Positions 26,129 to 35,900 of a stretch of DNA of 64,000 nucleotides are shown piece by piece. The notes below the pieces were generated by a model. The model made no database searches, was not told the DNA's origin, and saw only the letters and a program-made list of their open reading frames with translations. Position numbers and translations under genes: made by a program. Position 1 is the stretch's first letter. Every line of letters begins with the position of its first letter. Source of the stretch: Rhizobium sp. SL42 (lineage in GTDB: Bacteria; Pseudomonadota; Alphaproteobacteria; Rhizobiales; Rhizobiaceae); contig NZ_CP063397.1 of the NCBI RefSeq assembly GCF_021729845.1, positions 3,424,001 through 3,488,000 of the forward strand, in the 5' to 3' direction.

Positions 26129-27178
26129 ATGCCCATCGCCAAAGGCTATGCCGCAACCGATGCTTCCAAGCCCTTGGTTCCCTTCACCTTCGAACGTCGC
26201 GAACCGAATGACGACGATGTGGTGATCGCAATCAAATATTCCGGTGTCTGCCATTCCGACATCCACCAGGCGCGCAATGAATGGGGCAATTCGACCTTCC
26301 CCATGGTGCCCGGCCATGAAATCGCCGGCGTCGTCACCGCCGTCGGCTCCAAGGTCACCCAGTTCAAGGTCGGCGATCACGTCGGCGTCGGCTGCTTCGT
26401 CGACAGCTGCGTGCATTGCGAAACCCGCGATGTCGATCTCGAGCAGTATATGCCGGGCGTCGTCCCGACCTATAACGGCTTCGAGGCCGACGGCACGACA
26501 CCGACCTATGGCGGCTATTCCGACAGCATCACGGTCAAGGAAGGCTATGTTCTTTCCATTCCGTCGAACCTGCCGCTCGACAAGGCGGCGCCGCTGCTCT
26601 GCGCCGGCATCACGCTCTATTCCCCGCTGGTCCACTGGAAGGCCGGTCCCGGCAAGAAGGTCGCAATCGTCGGCATGGGCGGCCTCGGCCATATGGGCGT
26701 CAAGCTCGCAGCCGCCATGGGCGCGGACGTGACCGTGCTCAGCCAGAGCCTGTCCAAGAAGGACGACGGCATCGCCTTCGGCGCCAAGGATTATTACGCT
26801 ACAGCCGACAAGGAGACTTTCAAGAAACTGGCCGGCACTTTCGACCTGATCGTCTGCACCGTCGGCACGGAGATCGACTGGAACGCCTATCTCGGCATGC
26901 TGAAGATCGACGGCTCCATGGTTCTCGTCGGCCTGCCGGAAAACCCGGTTCCCGTGCACGCCTTCTCGCTTGTCATGGGCCGTCGTTCGCTCTCCGGCTC
27001 CTCGATCGGCTCGATCAAGGAAACCCAGGAAATGCTCGACTTCTGCGGCAAGCACAACATCCTGCCGGAAATCGAGATGATCGACATCCAGCAGATCAAC
27101 GAAGCCTATGAGCGCGTCATCAAGAGCGACGTCCGCTACCGCTTCGTCATCGATATCGCCAGCCTGTCGAAGGATTGA
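26129..27178 (+). CDS. Zinc-type NAD(P)-dependent alcohol dehydrogenase
   Basis: A 349-residue medium-chain dehydrogenase of the YahK/CAD branch. Catalytic zinc residues are in GVCHSD and PGHEIAG, and the nucleotide fold shows [17 protein letters not shown]. The structural-zinc loop reads [17 protein letters not shown]: two of the usual four cysteines are replaced by Arg and Met. This seems to be a subfamily trait rather than a recent loss, since the rest is intact. Probably reduces aldehydes. AAAGGA precedes the ATG at 26129; the frame from 25907 is too long. Divergent from uraD. Confidence 0.88.
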   Translation: MPIAKGYAATDASKPLVPFTFERREPNDDDVVIAIKYSGVCHSDIHQARNEWGNSTFPMVPGHEIAGVVTAVGSKVTQFKVGDHVGVGCFVDSCVHCETRDVDLEQYMPGVVPTYNGFEADGTTPTYGGYSDSITVKEGYVLSIPSNLPLDKAAPLLCAGITLYSPLVHWKAGPGKKVAIVGMGGLGHMGVKLAAAMGADVTVLSQSLSKKDDGIAFGAKDYYATADKETFKKLAGTFDLIVCTVGTEIDWNAYLGMLKIDGSMVLVGLPENPVPVHAFSLVMGRRSLSGSSIGSIKETQEMLDFCGKHNILPEIEMIDIQQINEAYERVIKSDVRYRFVIDIASLSKD

Positions 27179-27202
27179 GCCAGTCCGGCCAGATCAAAAA
27201 AT

Positions 27203-27234
27203 GGGCCTCGGCAGCAATGCCGGGGCCCTTCTTC
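27203..27234 (+). terminator. Terminator of the alcohol dehydrogenase gene
   Basis: An 11-bp GC-rich stem with one wobble (GGGCCTCGGCA/TGCCGGGGCCC), 4-nt loop, then TTCTTCATT. It lies between the convergent dehydrogenase and DUF1989 genes. Confidence 0.65.
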
Positions 27235-27252
27235 ATTCATGCCCAGACAATC

Positions 27253-28107
27253 TCACGGCTGCAACTGATAGCCGCTGCGCGCCGGGAAGGGCCAGTCTTT
27301 CAACAGCGCCATGTCCGGCCGTAAGATCTCGACCTTCAGCGGGTAGCAGGCCGAGGTATCACTGGAATGGGTGGCGCTGCAATCTCCGCCCGGGCAGGCC
27401 GACAGGGCACCCAGAAGATCGATTTCGGCAAACAGTTCCAGATAGTCGCCGGGCCTGACCGGGCTTGCCTTCATGAAATACTGCTTCGTGTCCCGGGTGA
27501 AACCCGTGCACATGAACACGTTCAGCACGTCATGCACATGTGGCTCGGCCTGCCGGGTGCTGATGCCCCGTGCCTCGGCGAGAGCGTGGCATAGGTTGGA
27601 ATGGCAGCAATTGTGGTAGTCCCCGCCGCTCAGGAGCCGGTTGGTATAGGGATCGCAGCGCGTGCCGATCACATCATGCACGCCGCCGCCATCCTCATCG
27701 AAGCCGTACCAGCCGAGCGTGTCATGGCTGATCGTCGCCATCGGGCGCAGCGAGGGCATCGTGCTCCACAGCCGGTTGCCGGTCGTCACATGCGTCGCAT
27801 GCAGCGCCCGGGTCTTGCCCGAGAAGAATCGTTCAGAAAGGTCATCGGCATTCCACAGGTTGAGGTCACCGACCTGAGGCCCATCCATGCTGACGATGCG
27901 AATAAAGTGCCCCTTCGGTGCTGAAAACGCCCGCCCCTCGCGCGGCGGCACGATCACCTCGTCGATCTTGACCATGCTGGCCCGGGCCTGTTCGAGCAGC
28001 CCGATGTCCGGCGCTTTCAGCGTACCGTTCGGATAGACGACCACCGGCTTGGCGGCGCGGCGCGCGGCGGCATCGGATGGGGCAACAGGAAGATGGACAA
28101 GGGACAT
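27253..28107 (-). CDS. DUF1989 / urea-carboxylase-associated family protein
   Basis: A 284-residue protein of the DUF1989 family, often called urea-carboxylase-associated. Characteristic parts are FSAPKGHFIRIVSMDGPQVGDLNLWNADD, the metal-type cluster YHNCCHSNLCHAL and HVHDVLNVFMCTGFTRDTKQYFM. Conserved Cys and His residues suggest metal binding. Relatives occur with urea amidolyase and guanidine/urea genes, so a link with urea released by Alc and AllA is plausible but unproven. GGAG 8 nt before the ATG at 28107 sets the start. Divergent from a LysR gene. Confidence 0.82.
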   Translation of the reverse strand: MSLVHLPVAPSDAAARRAAKPVVVYPNGTLKAPDIGLLEQARASMVKIDEVIVPPREGRAFSAPKGHFIRIVSMDGPQVGDLNLWNADDLSERFFSGKTRALHATHVTTGNRLWSTMPSLRPMATISHDTLGWYGFDEDGGGVHDVIGTRCDPYTNRLLSGGDYHNCCHSNLCHALAEARGISTRQAEPHVHDVLNVFMCTGFTRDTKQYFMKASPVRPGDYLELFAEIDLLGALSACPGGDCSATHSSDTSACYPLKVEILRPDMALLKDWPFPARSGYQLQP

Positions 28108-28238
28108 TCTGACACTCCGGTATCGGCGAGATGCAGGCATTCGCGGTCTCTACAGACGCTGAAACTGCCCGAGGAACACACGGCTGACAACTGGTGATCT
28201 TCTTGCCTTATGAGTAAGTACAGCTTAGTCTATTAGTG

Positions 28239-29105
28239 ATGAAGCTGCCCCCGCTCGCCTCCCTCCGCGCCTTTGAAGCTGCCGCCCGCCGACAGAACTT
28301 TCTCCATGCCGCGGCCGAACTCGGCATGACGGCGGCCGCCATCAGCCAGCATGTCAAAAGCCTGGAGGAGTGGATTGGCCTTGCGCTTTTCGAACGACGC
28401 CCGCGCGGGGTCCGGCTGACGGCCCAGGGACGCGAACTCGGCGAAGCCTGCAGCGAGGGCCTCGGCCATATCGCCATGACCGTGGAACGCCTGACGGGTC
28501 GCTCTGGCCAGAAGCGTGTCAGCCTTGCCTGCCAGCCGTCGATGGTCACCCATTGGCTGGCCTCGCGCCTACCTGCCTTCCGGGCTGCACATCCGGACAT
28601 CCAGGTCGCGATCGTCTATCCGCTGGGAGCCAGAACCCCGGAAGAGGCGGGCGCCGACCTGCTCATTCGCCACGGTAGACAGCCTGACCGCCCGGCCCGG
28701 GCAATCCTCGGCGCCGCGACCCGACCGACATGCTCGCGTGGCTACCTCCAGCGTTGCGGCCCGATCGCAACACCGGCCGACCTCCTCCGAGCCGATCTGC
28801 TGCATGACGAAACCGAATCCGCCTGGACCGCGTGGCTGGCCAGTCAGGGCCTGCGACCACCGGCCAATGCGGGGCCGCTCTTTGCCGACTTCAACCTGCT
28901 GGTGAGTTCCGTTCTCGCCGGCCTCGGCATCGGCCTCTGCCCGACCGCTCTTGTGGAAAAGCAGATCGAGGACGGCGAGCTCACCGTCCTTTTCGACCAC
29001 GCGATCGACGAGGACAAGTCCTACTGGCTCATCGCCGCCCAGACGCTAAGCGAGCCTGGCACATTGCTGGCTGCGTTCCTCCTGGGCGAAACCTTTGGCA
29101 GATAA
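28239..29105 (+). CDS. LysR-family transcriptional regulator
   Basis: A 288-residue LysR protein with the helix-turn-helix PPLASLRAFEAAARRQNFLHAAAELGMTAAAISQHVKSLE and a substrate-binding domain of the GcvA-like type (LACQPSMVTHWLASRLPAF...LLIRHG). Divergent from the DUF1989 gene, 131 bp apart, a classic arrangement for a regulator and target. No Shine-Dalgarno precedes GTGATG; TTGCCT (28203) and TTAGTC (28225) could form a promoter placing transcription start at the ATG, so a leaderless mRNA is possible. The dyad CTTA-tgag-TAAG (28207-28218) is a candidate operator. Confidence 0.87.
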   Translation: MKLPPLASLRAFEAAARRQNFLHAAAELGMTAAAISQHVKSLEEWIGLALFERRPRGVRLTAQGRELGEACSEGLGHIAMTVERLTGRSGQKRVSLACQPSMVTHWLASRLPAFRAAHPDIQVAIVYPLGARTPEEAGADLLIRHGRQPDRPARAILGAATRPTCSRGYLQRCGPIATPADLLRADLLHDETESAWTAWLASQGLRPPANAGPLFADFNLLVSSVLAGLGIGLCPTALVEKQIEDGELTVLFDHAIDEDKSYWLIAAQTLSEPGTLLAAFLLGETFGR

Positions 29106-29131
29106 GTTGAGGAGATTCCGTTGACGGTCGC

Positions 29132-30052
29132 TCACCACGCCGGCTTGTGGTGCGCATGCCAATGCCTGGCGATCTCGAGCCGGGTCGGCACCCAGACATC
29201 CTCGTGGGACAGAACATATTCGACAAAGCGGCGCAGTGCCGCGATCCGGGCCGGACGCCCGACCAGGCGGCAATGCAGGCCGACGGACATCATCTTCGCC
29301 TGTCCTTCCTGGCCTTCGCGGTACAGTTCGTCGAACGCGTCCTTCAGATAGGTGAAGAACTGGTCGCCCGAATTGAAGCCCTGCGGCGTGGCGAAACGCA
29401 TGTCGTTCGTGTCGAGCGTATAGGGAATGATCAGGAACGGTTTGCCGTTCTGATCCGGTACCCAGAACGGCAGATCATCGGAGTAATTGTCGGAGGAATA
29501 GAGGAAGCCACCCTCCTCCATCACCAGCCTGAGCGTATTGTCCGACGGTTTGCCCTGGTACATGCCATAGGGGCGCTGACCGGCGACTTCGGTGTGAACC
29601 CGAACCGCGTCGAGAATGTGCTGGCGCTCCTTGTCTTCCGGATAGTCCTTGTATTCGTGCCAGCGATAGCCGTGCGAGGCGATTTCCCAGCCCGCCTCGT
29701 TCATCGCGGCAACGGCATCGGGATTGCGCGCCATGGCGAGCGTCACGCCATAGACCGTGACCGGAACCTTGAGCCCGGTGAACAGCCGGTGCAGGCGCCA
29801 GAAACCGGCACGCGAACCATATTCGTAGATCGATTCCATGTTGAGATTGCGTTGGCCCGGCCAGGCCGCGGCCCCGACGATTTCCGACAGAAGATTTTCC
29901 GACGCCGGATCGCCGTCCAGGATGCAGCTTTCGCCGCCTTCCTCGTAGTTCAGCACGAACTGGACCGCGATCTTCGCGCCACCCGGCCATTCCGGATCGG
30001 GAATATTGCGACCATAACCCACGAGATCGCGCGGATAAGTCTCTGCCGTCAT
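29132..30052 (-). CDS. puuE: Allantoinase PuuE (polysaccharide-deacetylase-like)
   Basis: A 306-residue enzyme hydrolysing allantoin to allantoate; this metal-independent NodB-fold type differs from amidohydrolase-type AllB. Diagnostic stretches are YPRDLVGYGRNIPDPEWPGGAKIAVQ, NYEEGGE, YEYGSRAGFWRL, EIASHGYRWHEYKDY and MSVGLHCRLVGRPARIAAL. It is full length. AGAGGTGA before the ATG at 30052 sets the start, with a TTG one codon earlier. The DUF1045 gene lies 100 bp upstream on the same strand. Confidence 0.94.
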   Translation of the reverse strand: MTAETYPRDLVGYGRNIPDPEWPGGAKIAVQFVLNYEEGGESCILDGDPASENLLSEIVGAAAWPGQRNLNMESIYEYGSRAGFWRLHRLFTGLKVPVTVYGVTLAMARNPDAVAAMNEAGWEIASHGYRWHEYKDYPEDKERQHILDAVRVHTEVAGQRPYGMYQGKPSDNTLRLVMEEGGFLYSSDNYSDDLPFWVPDQNGKPFLIIPYTLDTNDMRFATPQGFNSGDQFFTYLKDAFDELYREGQEGQAKMMSVGLHCRLVGRPARIAALRRFVEYVLSHEDVWVPTRLEIARHWHAHHKPAW

Positions 30053-30152
30053 CAAATCACCTCTGCTATTTTGGCTCAGAGGCTAAGCAGGCGGAGGTCT
30101 TCTGTCGAGACGCAAAAGACCGTTTCTCGCTGCAGCGCAGCAGCAAATTGGA

Positions 30153-30860
30153 TCAGGCGATCTTGCGATTGGACACCCGGCCCATCGGATGCAGCGAATG
30201 CACGACGAACGGAGCGCCCTGCTCCGGCTCAATGAACAGCGCCAGATTGGAGACCACGACCGGCTCGCTGAGGGACTGATCGAAATGCGCCCGCATCGCC
30301 TGTTCGATACGCGAGAAATCGCGCGCAAGAAGTGGCCCGGTCAGGGTCATATGAAATCGAAACTCGTCCATGACATAGGCATGGCCCCAGCGATGCAGAT
30401 TGGAAAATTGCGGCGCCGACAGACGCTCCGGATTGCGGCGTTCGATTTCCATCTCGGTCAGCGGGGCTCGGAAGCCATCAAATGCCTGGACCACTGAGGC
30501 CGCGAGATAGTCGATCTCCGCGCATGGGCGGTCCAGCACGAGACCGTAGACGTCACCGATCCGACCAACATTCAACCCGTCCAGGACCACTGGCTCCATG
30601 GTCCCGGCAAAATGCATCAGTTCGCGCAACAGCGCGGTTTCACTGCTGCCCTCGCTCAGCCTGAATGGTGCTTTGAACGTTGCATGGAAGCCGACGCGCC
30701 TCGGCATGGCCGTATGAAAGGCAATTTCGTGGATGCCGAGCCCTTTCAGGCCCGGATGATCCGCAGGATAGCCGGAATAGACGTTACGCCCGAGCCAACT
30801 GGCCGCAGCCAGCGTCAAGGGGTCCCCGGAAGGCGGTGTGAAACATATGGCATAGCGCAT
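30153..30860 (-). CDS. DUF1045 protein, 2H-phosphoesterase-like
   Basis: A 235-residue protein of the DUF1045 family. Two H-x-[T/S] motifs (GFHATFKAPF near residue 58 and FRFHMTLTGP near residue 169) fit the 2H phosphoesterase fold. MRYAICFTPP at the start and RWGHAYVMDEFRFHMTLTGP are typical. Members are often annotated as phosphonate-metabolism proteins because of gene neighbourhood; no phn genes are visible here, only puuE downstream. Substrate unknown. Confidence 0.8.
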   Translation of the reverse strand: MRYAICFTPPSGDPLTLAAASWLGRNVYSGYPADHPGLKGLGIHEIAFHTAMPRRVGFHATFKAPFRLSEGSSETALLRELMHFAGTMEPVVLDGLNVGRIGDVYGLVLDRPCAEIDYLAASVVQAFDGFRAPLTEMEIERRNPERLSAPQFSNLHRWGHAYVMDEFRFHMTLTGPLLARDFSRIEQAMRAHFDQSLSEPVVVSNLALFIEPEQGAPFVVHSLHPMGRVSNRKIA

Positions 30861-31041
30861 GCGATCACCTCATCCTGGCGCGCTGAAGGCACATTAGCAT
30901 GTGCCGTTACAACCCAGTGGTTAGGTGATTTGCGTGACAGTATGACGAAGAACTCAAGCATCGGACCTATCAATACTGATCCATGCAAAGCTGCATCGGC
31001 CCCATGCTTCCACACGGTTTTGACAGGGGGCAGGGACCGGC

Positions 31042-32214
31042 TCAGCCAGCGGCCACGCGCAGATGGTGCGCGAGCGAAAAACTCTCCGGCAGGGCCATCG
31101 CCTTGCCTTCCACCGCATCAAGCGCTGCATCCGCCAGCACATGCGCGAGACCGAAGCTGACCTTGAAACCACCGGTCAACGCGACCACCCTTTCGGCCTC
31201 CGGATGTATTCCGACCATCGGGTCTCGATCCACCGCCTTGGGCCTAAGTCCGGCCCAGCGCTCGATCACCTCGGCTCCGCCAAGCACCGGCGCGAGCTGG
31301 CATGCGCGGGCAAGCAGATCGTCCAGCATTCCGTCTGTGGAATAAGGCTCGTCGAAGCAGTTCTCGCTGGTGCTGCCGATCGCCACCTGTCCGCCCTCGT
31401 GTGGCACGATGTAGAGCCCGTCCAGATAAAGCAGGGGCAGGTCCGACGAGACATCCGCCCGCAGCAATGCCGCCTGCCCCTTGACCGGCTGACCGAGCGG
31501 CTTTTCAAGCTTGGGCCCGAACGATGACAGCAGCGGAAAGGACTGGCATCCTGCGGCAATCACCACATGGCCGAAGGCGATGACCGAACCGTCGCCAAGG
31601 ATCGCGGTCCCGGAGGCGGGGTCGATGCGCTCGACACGGCAAAATTCGATGATCCGCACATATTCGGCGCGGCCCAGCCTTCGGGCGATCATCCGCGTCA
31701 AGCCGCGCGGCGAAACGCGCGCCGCAAACGTATCCAGCACCAGTCCGCCGGCCGAAAACTCATCCGCCGGCCATCCGGCTACAGAGGGAGAGATTTCCAT
31801 GACATTCCAGAAGAACTGATCGTCACCTTGATGCCAGTTGCTCAGCGCTTCACTGGAATGCCGCTCGGCAATCGCGCGCAGATGCGGCTTCGGCAAAGGG
31901 ATCAGCCGGCCCGAGCGCCGGTAACCGGCAGAAAGCCCGGTTTCGGCTTCAAGCGCCGCGATTTCACTCTCCAGCGACAGCAAGGCGTCGAATTGCAACT
32001 GCTTCTTGTCGTTCCATTTATCCGGCATATGCGGCATCAGCGCGCCGAGCAGACCGCCGCTTGCGCCGCCGGCGAAAGGTCCGCCATCGAGCAGCAAAGT
32101 CCGGATCCCGCGTCGCTCGGCCTGCATGGCTGCCCATAGGCCCATGATGCCGCCGCCGATGATCAGCAGGTCGGTCTGCAATTGACCGGAGATCGAAGCC
32201 GATTTATCGGACAT
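31042..32214 (-). CDS. FAD-dependent oxidoreductase (DAO family), possible separate MnmC oxidase
   Basis: A 390-residue DAO-type flavoprotein. The Rossmann motif is LLIIGGGIMGLWAA, then GGASGGLLGALMPHMPDKWN, the C-terminal GLRPKAVDRDPMVG, and ESFSLAHHLR at the end. The GASGG...LMP stretch and C-terminal pattern recall the oxidase half of MnmC as well as glycine oxidase ThiO. Its ATG is only 3 bp from that of the divergent mnmD. The remainder of the frame up to 32502 lies over mnmD and is not coding. Confidence 0.82.
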   Translation of the reverse strand: MSDKSASISGQLQTDLLIIGGGIMGLWAAMQAERRGIRTLLLDGGPFAGGASGGLLGALMPHMPDKWNDKKQLQFDALLSLESEIAALEAETGLSAGYRRSGRLIPLPKPHLRAIAERHSSEALSNWHQGDDQFFWNVMEISPSVAGWPADEFSAGGLVLDTFAARVSPRGLTRMIARRLGRAEYVRIIEFCRVERIDPASGTAILGDGSVIAFGHVVIAAGCQSFPLLSSFGPKLEKPLGQPVKGQAALLRADVSSDLPLLYLDGLYIVPHEGGQVAIGSTSENCFDEPYSTDGMLDDLLARACQLAPVLGGAEVIERWAGLRPKAVDRDPMVGIHPEAERVVALTGGFKVSFGLAHVLADAALDAVEGKAMALPESFSLAHHLRVAAG

Positions 32215-32217
32215 TGC

Positions 32218-32940
32218 ATGACCCATTCCAATATGACGCCGGAACCCGGCGAGAGCGCACAGCCGCTGACCTGGCACGACGGCGATATGCCTTATTCGAC
32301 CGCCTTTGGCGATCATTTTTATTGCCAGACCGACGGCCGGCTCGAATGCGGCCATGTCTTCCATGCCGGCAATAGCCTGCCGCAGCGCTGGCAGACGGCG
32401 GATCGCTTCTCGATCGGCGAACTTGGTTTCGGCACCGGCCTTAACGCCTGCGAGACCTGGCGTCGATGGAAGGAATATCGCCGGCCCGCCAGCCATCTGC
32501 ATTTTGTCTCGTTCGAGCTCTATCCGATGCAGGCGGACGAAATCGACCGGGCGCTATCGCGCTGGCCGGAAATCGATGCGGAACGGCAGGCGCTGGTAGC
32601 GAAATGGCCGCAAGTCCCGGCCGGCACGGTGACGGTGGCGCTGGACGAGCAGACAACGCTCAGCGTCATCTGTGGCGATGCCTTTGCAAACTTGAGCGCC
32701 AGCCCACTCACCTTTGATGCCTGGTTCCTCGATGGCTTTGCACCGTCGAAAAACAGCGCCATGTGGTCGGCCGAACTGATGCAGCAGGTGCATGACCACA
32801 CGGTGCCGGGCGGAAGTTTTGCGACCTATGCGGCCGCCGGTTTCGTGCGTCGAAACCTGATTGCCGCAGGCTATTCGCTCGAGCGTCGTCCAGGCTTTGC
32901 CGGAAAACGTGAAATGCTGTGCGGCAGGCGGCCTGCCTGA
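32218..32940 (+). CDS. mnmD: tRNA 5-methylaminomethyl-2-thiouridine methyltransferase MnmD
   Basis: A 240-residue SAM-dependent methyltransferase for the last step of mnm5(s2)U34 in tRNA. Motifs: LTWHDGDMPYSTAFGDHFYC, SIGELGFGTGLNACETW (SAM site), HFVSFELYPM and FDAWFLDGFAPSKNSAMWS. In E. coli this domain is fused to an FAD oxidase in MnmC; here it is free-standing beside a divergent FAD oxidoreductase. Starts at 32218 or 32233 are possible and neither has a clear Shine-Dalgarno. Confidence 0.9.
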   Translation: MTHSNMTPEPGESAQPLTWHDGDMPYSTAFGDHFYCQTDGRLECGHVFHAGNSLPQRWQTADRFSIGELGFGTGLNACETWRRWKEYRRPASHLHFVSFELYPMQADEIDRALSRWPEIDAERQALVAKWPQVPAGTVTVALDEQTTLSVICGDAFANLSASPLTFDAWFLDGFAPSKNSAMWSAELMQQVHDHTVPGGSFATYAAAGFVRRNLIAAGYSLERRPGFAGKREMLCGRRPA

Positions 32941-32943
32941 GTT

Positions 32944-35900
32944 TTAGACCCGCACAGCGGATCGGCCGGAGCCTGCGCGCCACTGCTCGATCTTGCGCAT
33001 CAGCAATTCGGGACTGATGGGCTTTGACAGATAATCGTCCATGCCGGATGCCAGGCAGGCTTCGCGATCACTGTCGAGCGCATGCGCCGTGACACCGATG
33101 ATCGGCACATGCTCGCCCTTGCCGCGCCGGGCCTCCTGCGCGCGAATGATCACGGCGGCCTGGTGCCCGTTCATCACCGGCATCGAAACATCCATCAGGA
33201 TCAGGTCCACCGGTGTGTCATTCAGCGCGTTTAGCGCCTCCTCGCCGTTGCCGACGATGCGGTAGTCGATGTCGCTGCCGCTCAGGATCTGGCGAAAGAC
33301 GATCTGATTGACCTGATTGTCTTCCGCGATCAGTACCTTCAGCCTCTCGCGCCGTTGCATATGGCCGGCCCCGGTGGTCCTCATCGGCGCTGAGTGAAGG
33401 CCGATCGCCGAAACAGCCGGAGCCACCGGCACCGGCAGAGGGAGACCGCCTTGGATCTGCGCCGCCCGTACGACATCGATGATCGCGCCCTTCAGGAGGT
33501 TGGCCCGTGCCGGTTTCATCAGATGCGCCTGCACTTTCAGGCTCTGGAAGCTCTGGTCGTCGCCCACGATGTCCATCGACGTCAGGAAGATCAGCGCCAG
33601 ATCATCAAAACGGCTGTCGCTTCGGATCGCCCGTGCGACTTCGATGCCATTCATTGCCGGCATGTGATAGTCGATGATCACGACATCGATATGCAGGCCG
33701 GCATCATGGGCCTCGGCCAGGATTTTCAGCCCGGTTTCCCCGTCTTCGACGGCAAGCCCGTCAAAGCCCCAGATCGACAGTTGCTCGGTGACGATCCGGC
33801 GATTGACGGCATTGTCATCGATCACCAGGACGCGCGCATCCTTGACGCTCGCCGGAATGGTCTTCTGCCGGTTCCGATCGGCGACGATCTGCATAGGGAT
33901 CTCAACCGTGAAGGTCGAGCCATGCCCCGGTTCGGATTGAAGCGACAGCGAGCCACCGAACAGGTTGACCAGTCCGGACGTGATCGCAAGCCCCAGGCCA
34001 GTGCCTTCGTGGCGGCGGGTCGAGGAACTGTCGACCTGCGAGAACTTGTCGAAGATCTGCAATTGCATTTCTGGCGCAATGCCGATGCCCGTGTCCTCGA
34101 TACGAAGCTGCAGAAGGCTTTCTCCCCCACCCAGCGGCCGGGTCGAAACATCGATGAGCACATGACCCTTTTCGGTGAATTTGATCGCATTGCCCACAAG
34201 ATTGGTGACGATCTGCCGGAACCGTCCGGGATCGCCCAGAACAGTGTGGCGGACCGCCTGATCACCCGAGACCAGCAGCTCTATGTCCTTTTCCGAGGCC
34301 GCCGCCGACAGCAGCGTCGCCACATCCTCGATCGCTTCGACCGGATCGAATGGCGCCTTGCGCAAGCGAAGCTGGCCGGCATCGATCTTCGAGAAATCGA
34401 GGATGTCGTTGATGATCGTCAGCAGCGCATTGCCGGATTTGACGATGATATCGACAAAGGTTTTTTGCCGCGTATCCAGGATCGATTTCGACAGGAGTTC
34501 CGCCATTCCGAGAACCCCGTTCATCGGCGTGCGGATCTCGTGGCTCATATTGGCGAGGAATTCCGACTTCGCCTTGTCTGCCGCTTCACTTTTCGCCAGC
34601 AGCACCTCGAGTTCGGCCTCGCGCTCCTTGATCTCGCTGACATCGGTCAGCACGACCACCCAATGTCCACTGCCGCCGAAGGTGACTTCCATCTGCACCC
34701 AGGTCTTGCCATTCGCCAGGAAAGTGGTGCTGAACCCGGTCGTCAGACGAAGCTTCTCCTGCCACTGGTGCAACAGCGTCGCCGGGTCATCGCCGAAGTC
34801 ACCGCGCTGCGCGCAGAACTGGAAACATTTGTACCATTTCTGGCCCTGGTCGGCGAGGCCGGCCGGCAGGTCGAGAATACGCGAGAACGACTGGTTGGCA
34901 TCGGTGATCACGTCATTTTCGATGACGACAAGCCCTTGCGACATCAGCGCCATGGCGTCCTGCATGAACAGCCCGAGCCTTTCAAGCTGTTCGCGCGCCT
35001 CGCCGATCTCCTTCTCGCGCCGGCGCATCTCGGTCAGGTCGGAATAGGTCAGCAGGATCTTCCGGTCATTCAGCCGAGTGATATTGGCAAGCACATATTT
35101 GCCGTCGTCATAGGCGAGCTCGGTCGTATGCGAGCCCTCCAGCGCCCGGAACTGCGCTACGCGCTTCTGGTACCCCTCTTCGAAGGACATGCCCGGCCAG
35201 TTCCATCCCCGCGCGATATTGATCTCGCAATAGTCGCGGAACGACAGGCCATCGATCGGTATGTCAGCCGGCCAGCACCAGATCTCGCGGCATTTTTCAT
35301 TGGCAAATTCGACGATCAAATCTTCGTTCAGGATCACCACGCCGACAGGCATGATCCTGAGCATGCTGATGATATCGGCATAGAGCGTCTCGGCGCGCCT
35401 GTGCGCCTGGGACAGGTCCTGCTCGTGCTCCTTGATCACCGAGACATCGGTGACCGAGCCAACCAGATAGTGCCTGTTCGCCGTCGTCGTGATCCGGTTG
35501 AGGCGGGTAATCACCGAAATTTCCCGCCCGCCGGCAATCACCACATCGCGCGGCCGCTCGATCACCTCGCCATGCTCGAGAATGCGCAGGTTCTCCTCGC
35601 GCAGGACCCCGCCGCTCTCCGGAAACATGTCATCCTCGGTCAGGCCATAGACATCCTCGCGGCGCTGGTCATGCAGTACCTCATAGGCCGAATTCACATA
35701 GATCAGCTTGCGTTCGGCATCGCGGATGAACACCGGCACCGGCATCTGTTCCAGCGTAGCCCGGTAAAGTGCAGTCTCCTCCTCGCGTTCGGCAAGTTCC
35801 GTGATGTCGGTATAGGTCACCAGGATCTTGCCGTCGGCCAGCTTGCGATTGCTGACAACGACGGTCAGGCCCTCCGGCGTTCTGGCATAGGTCAGCGGCG

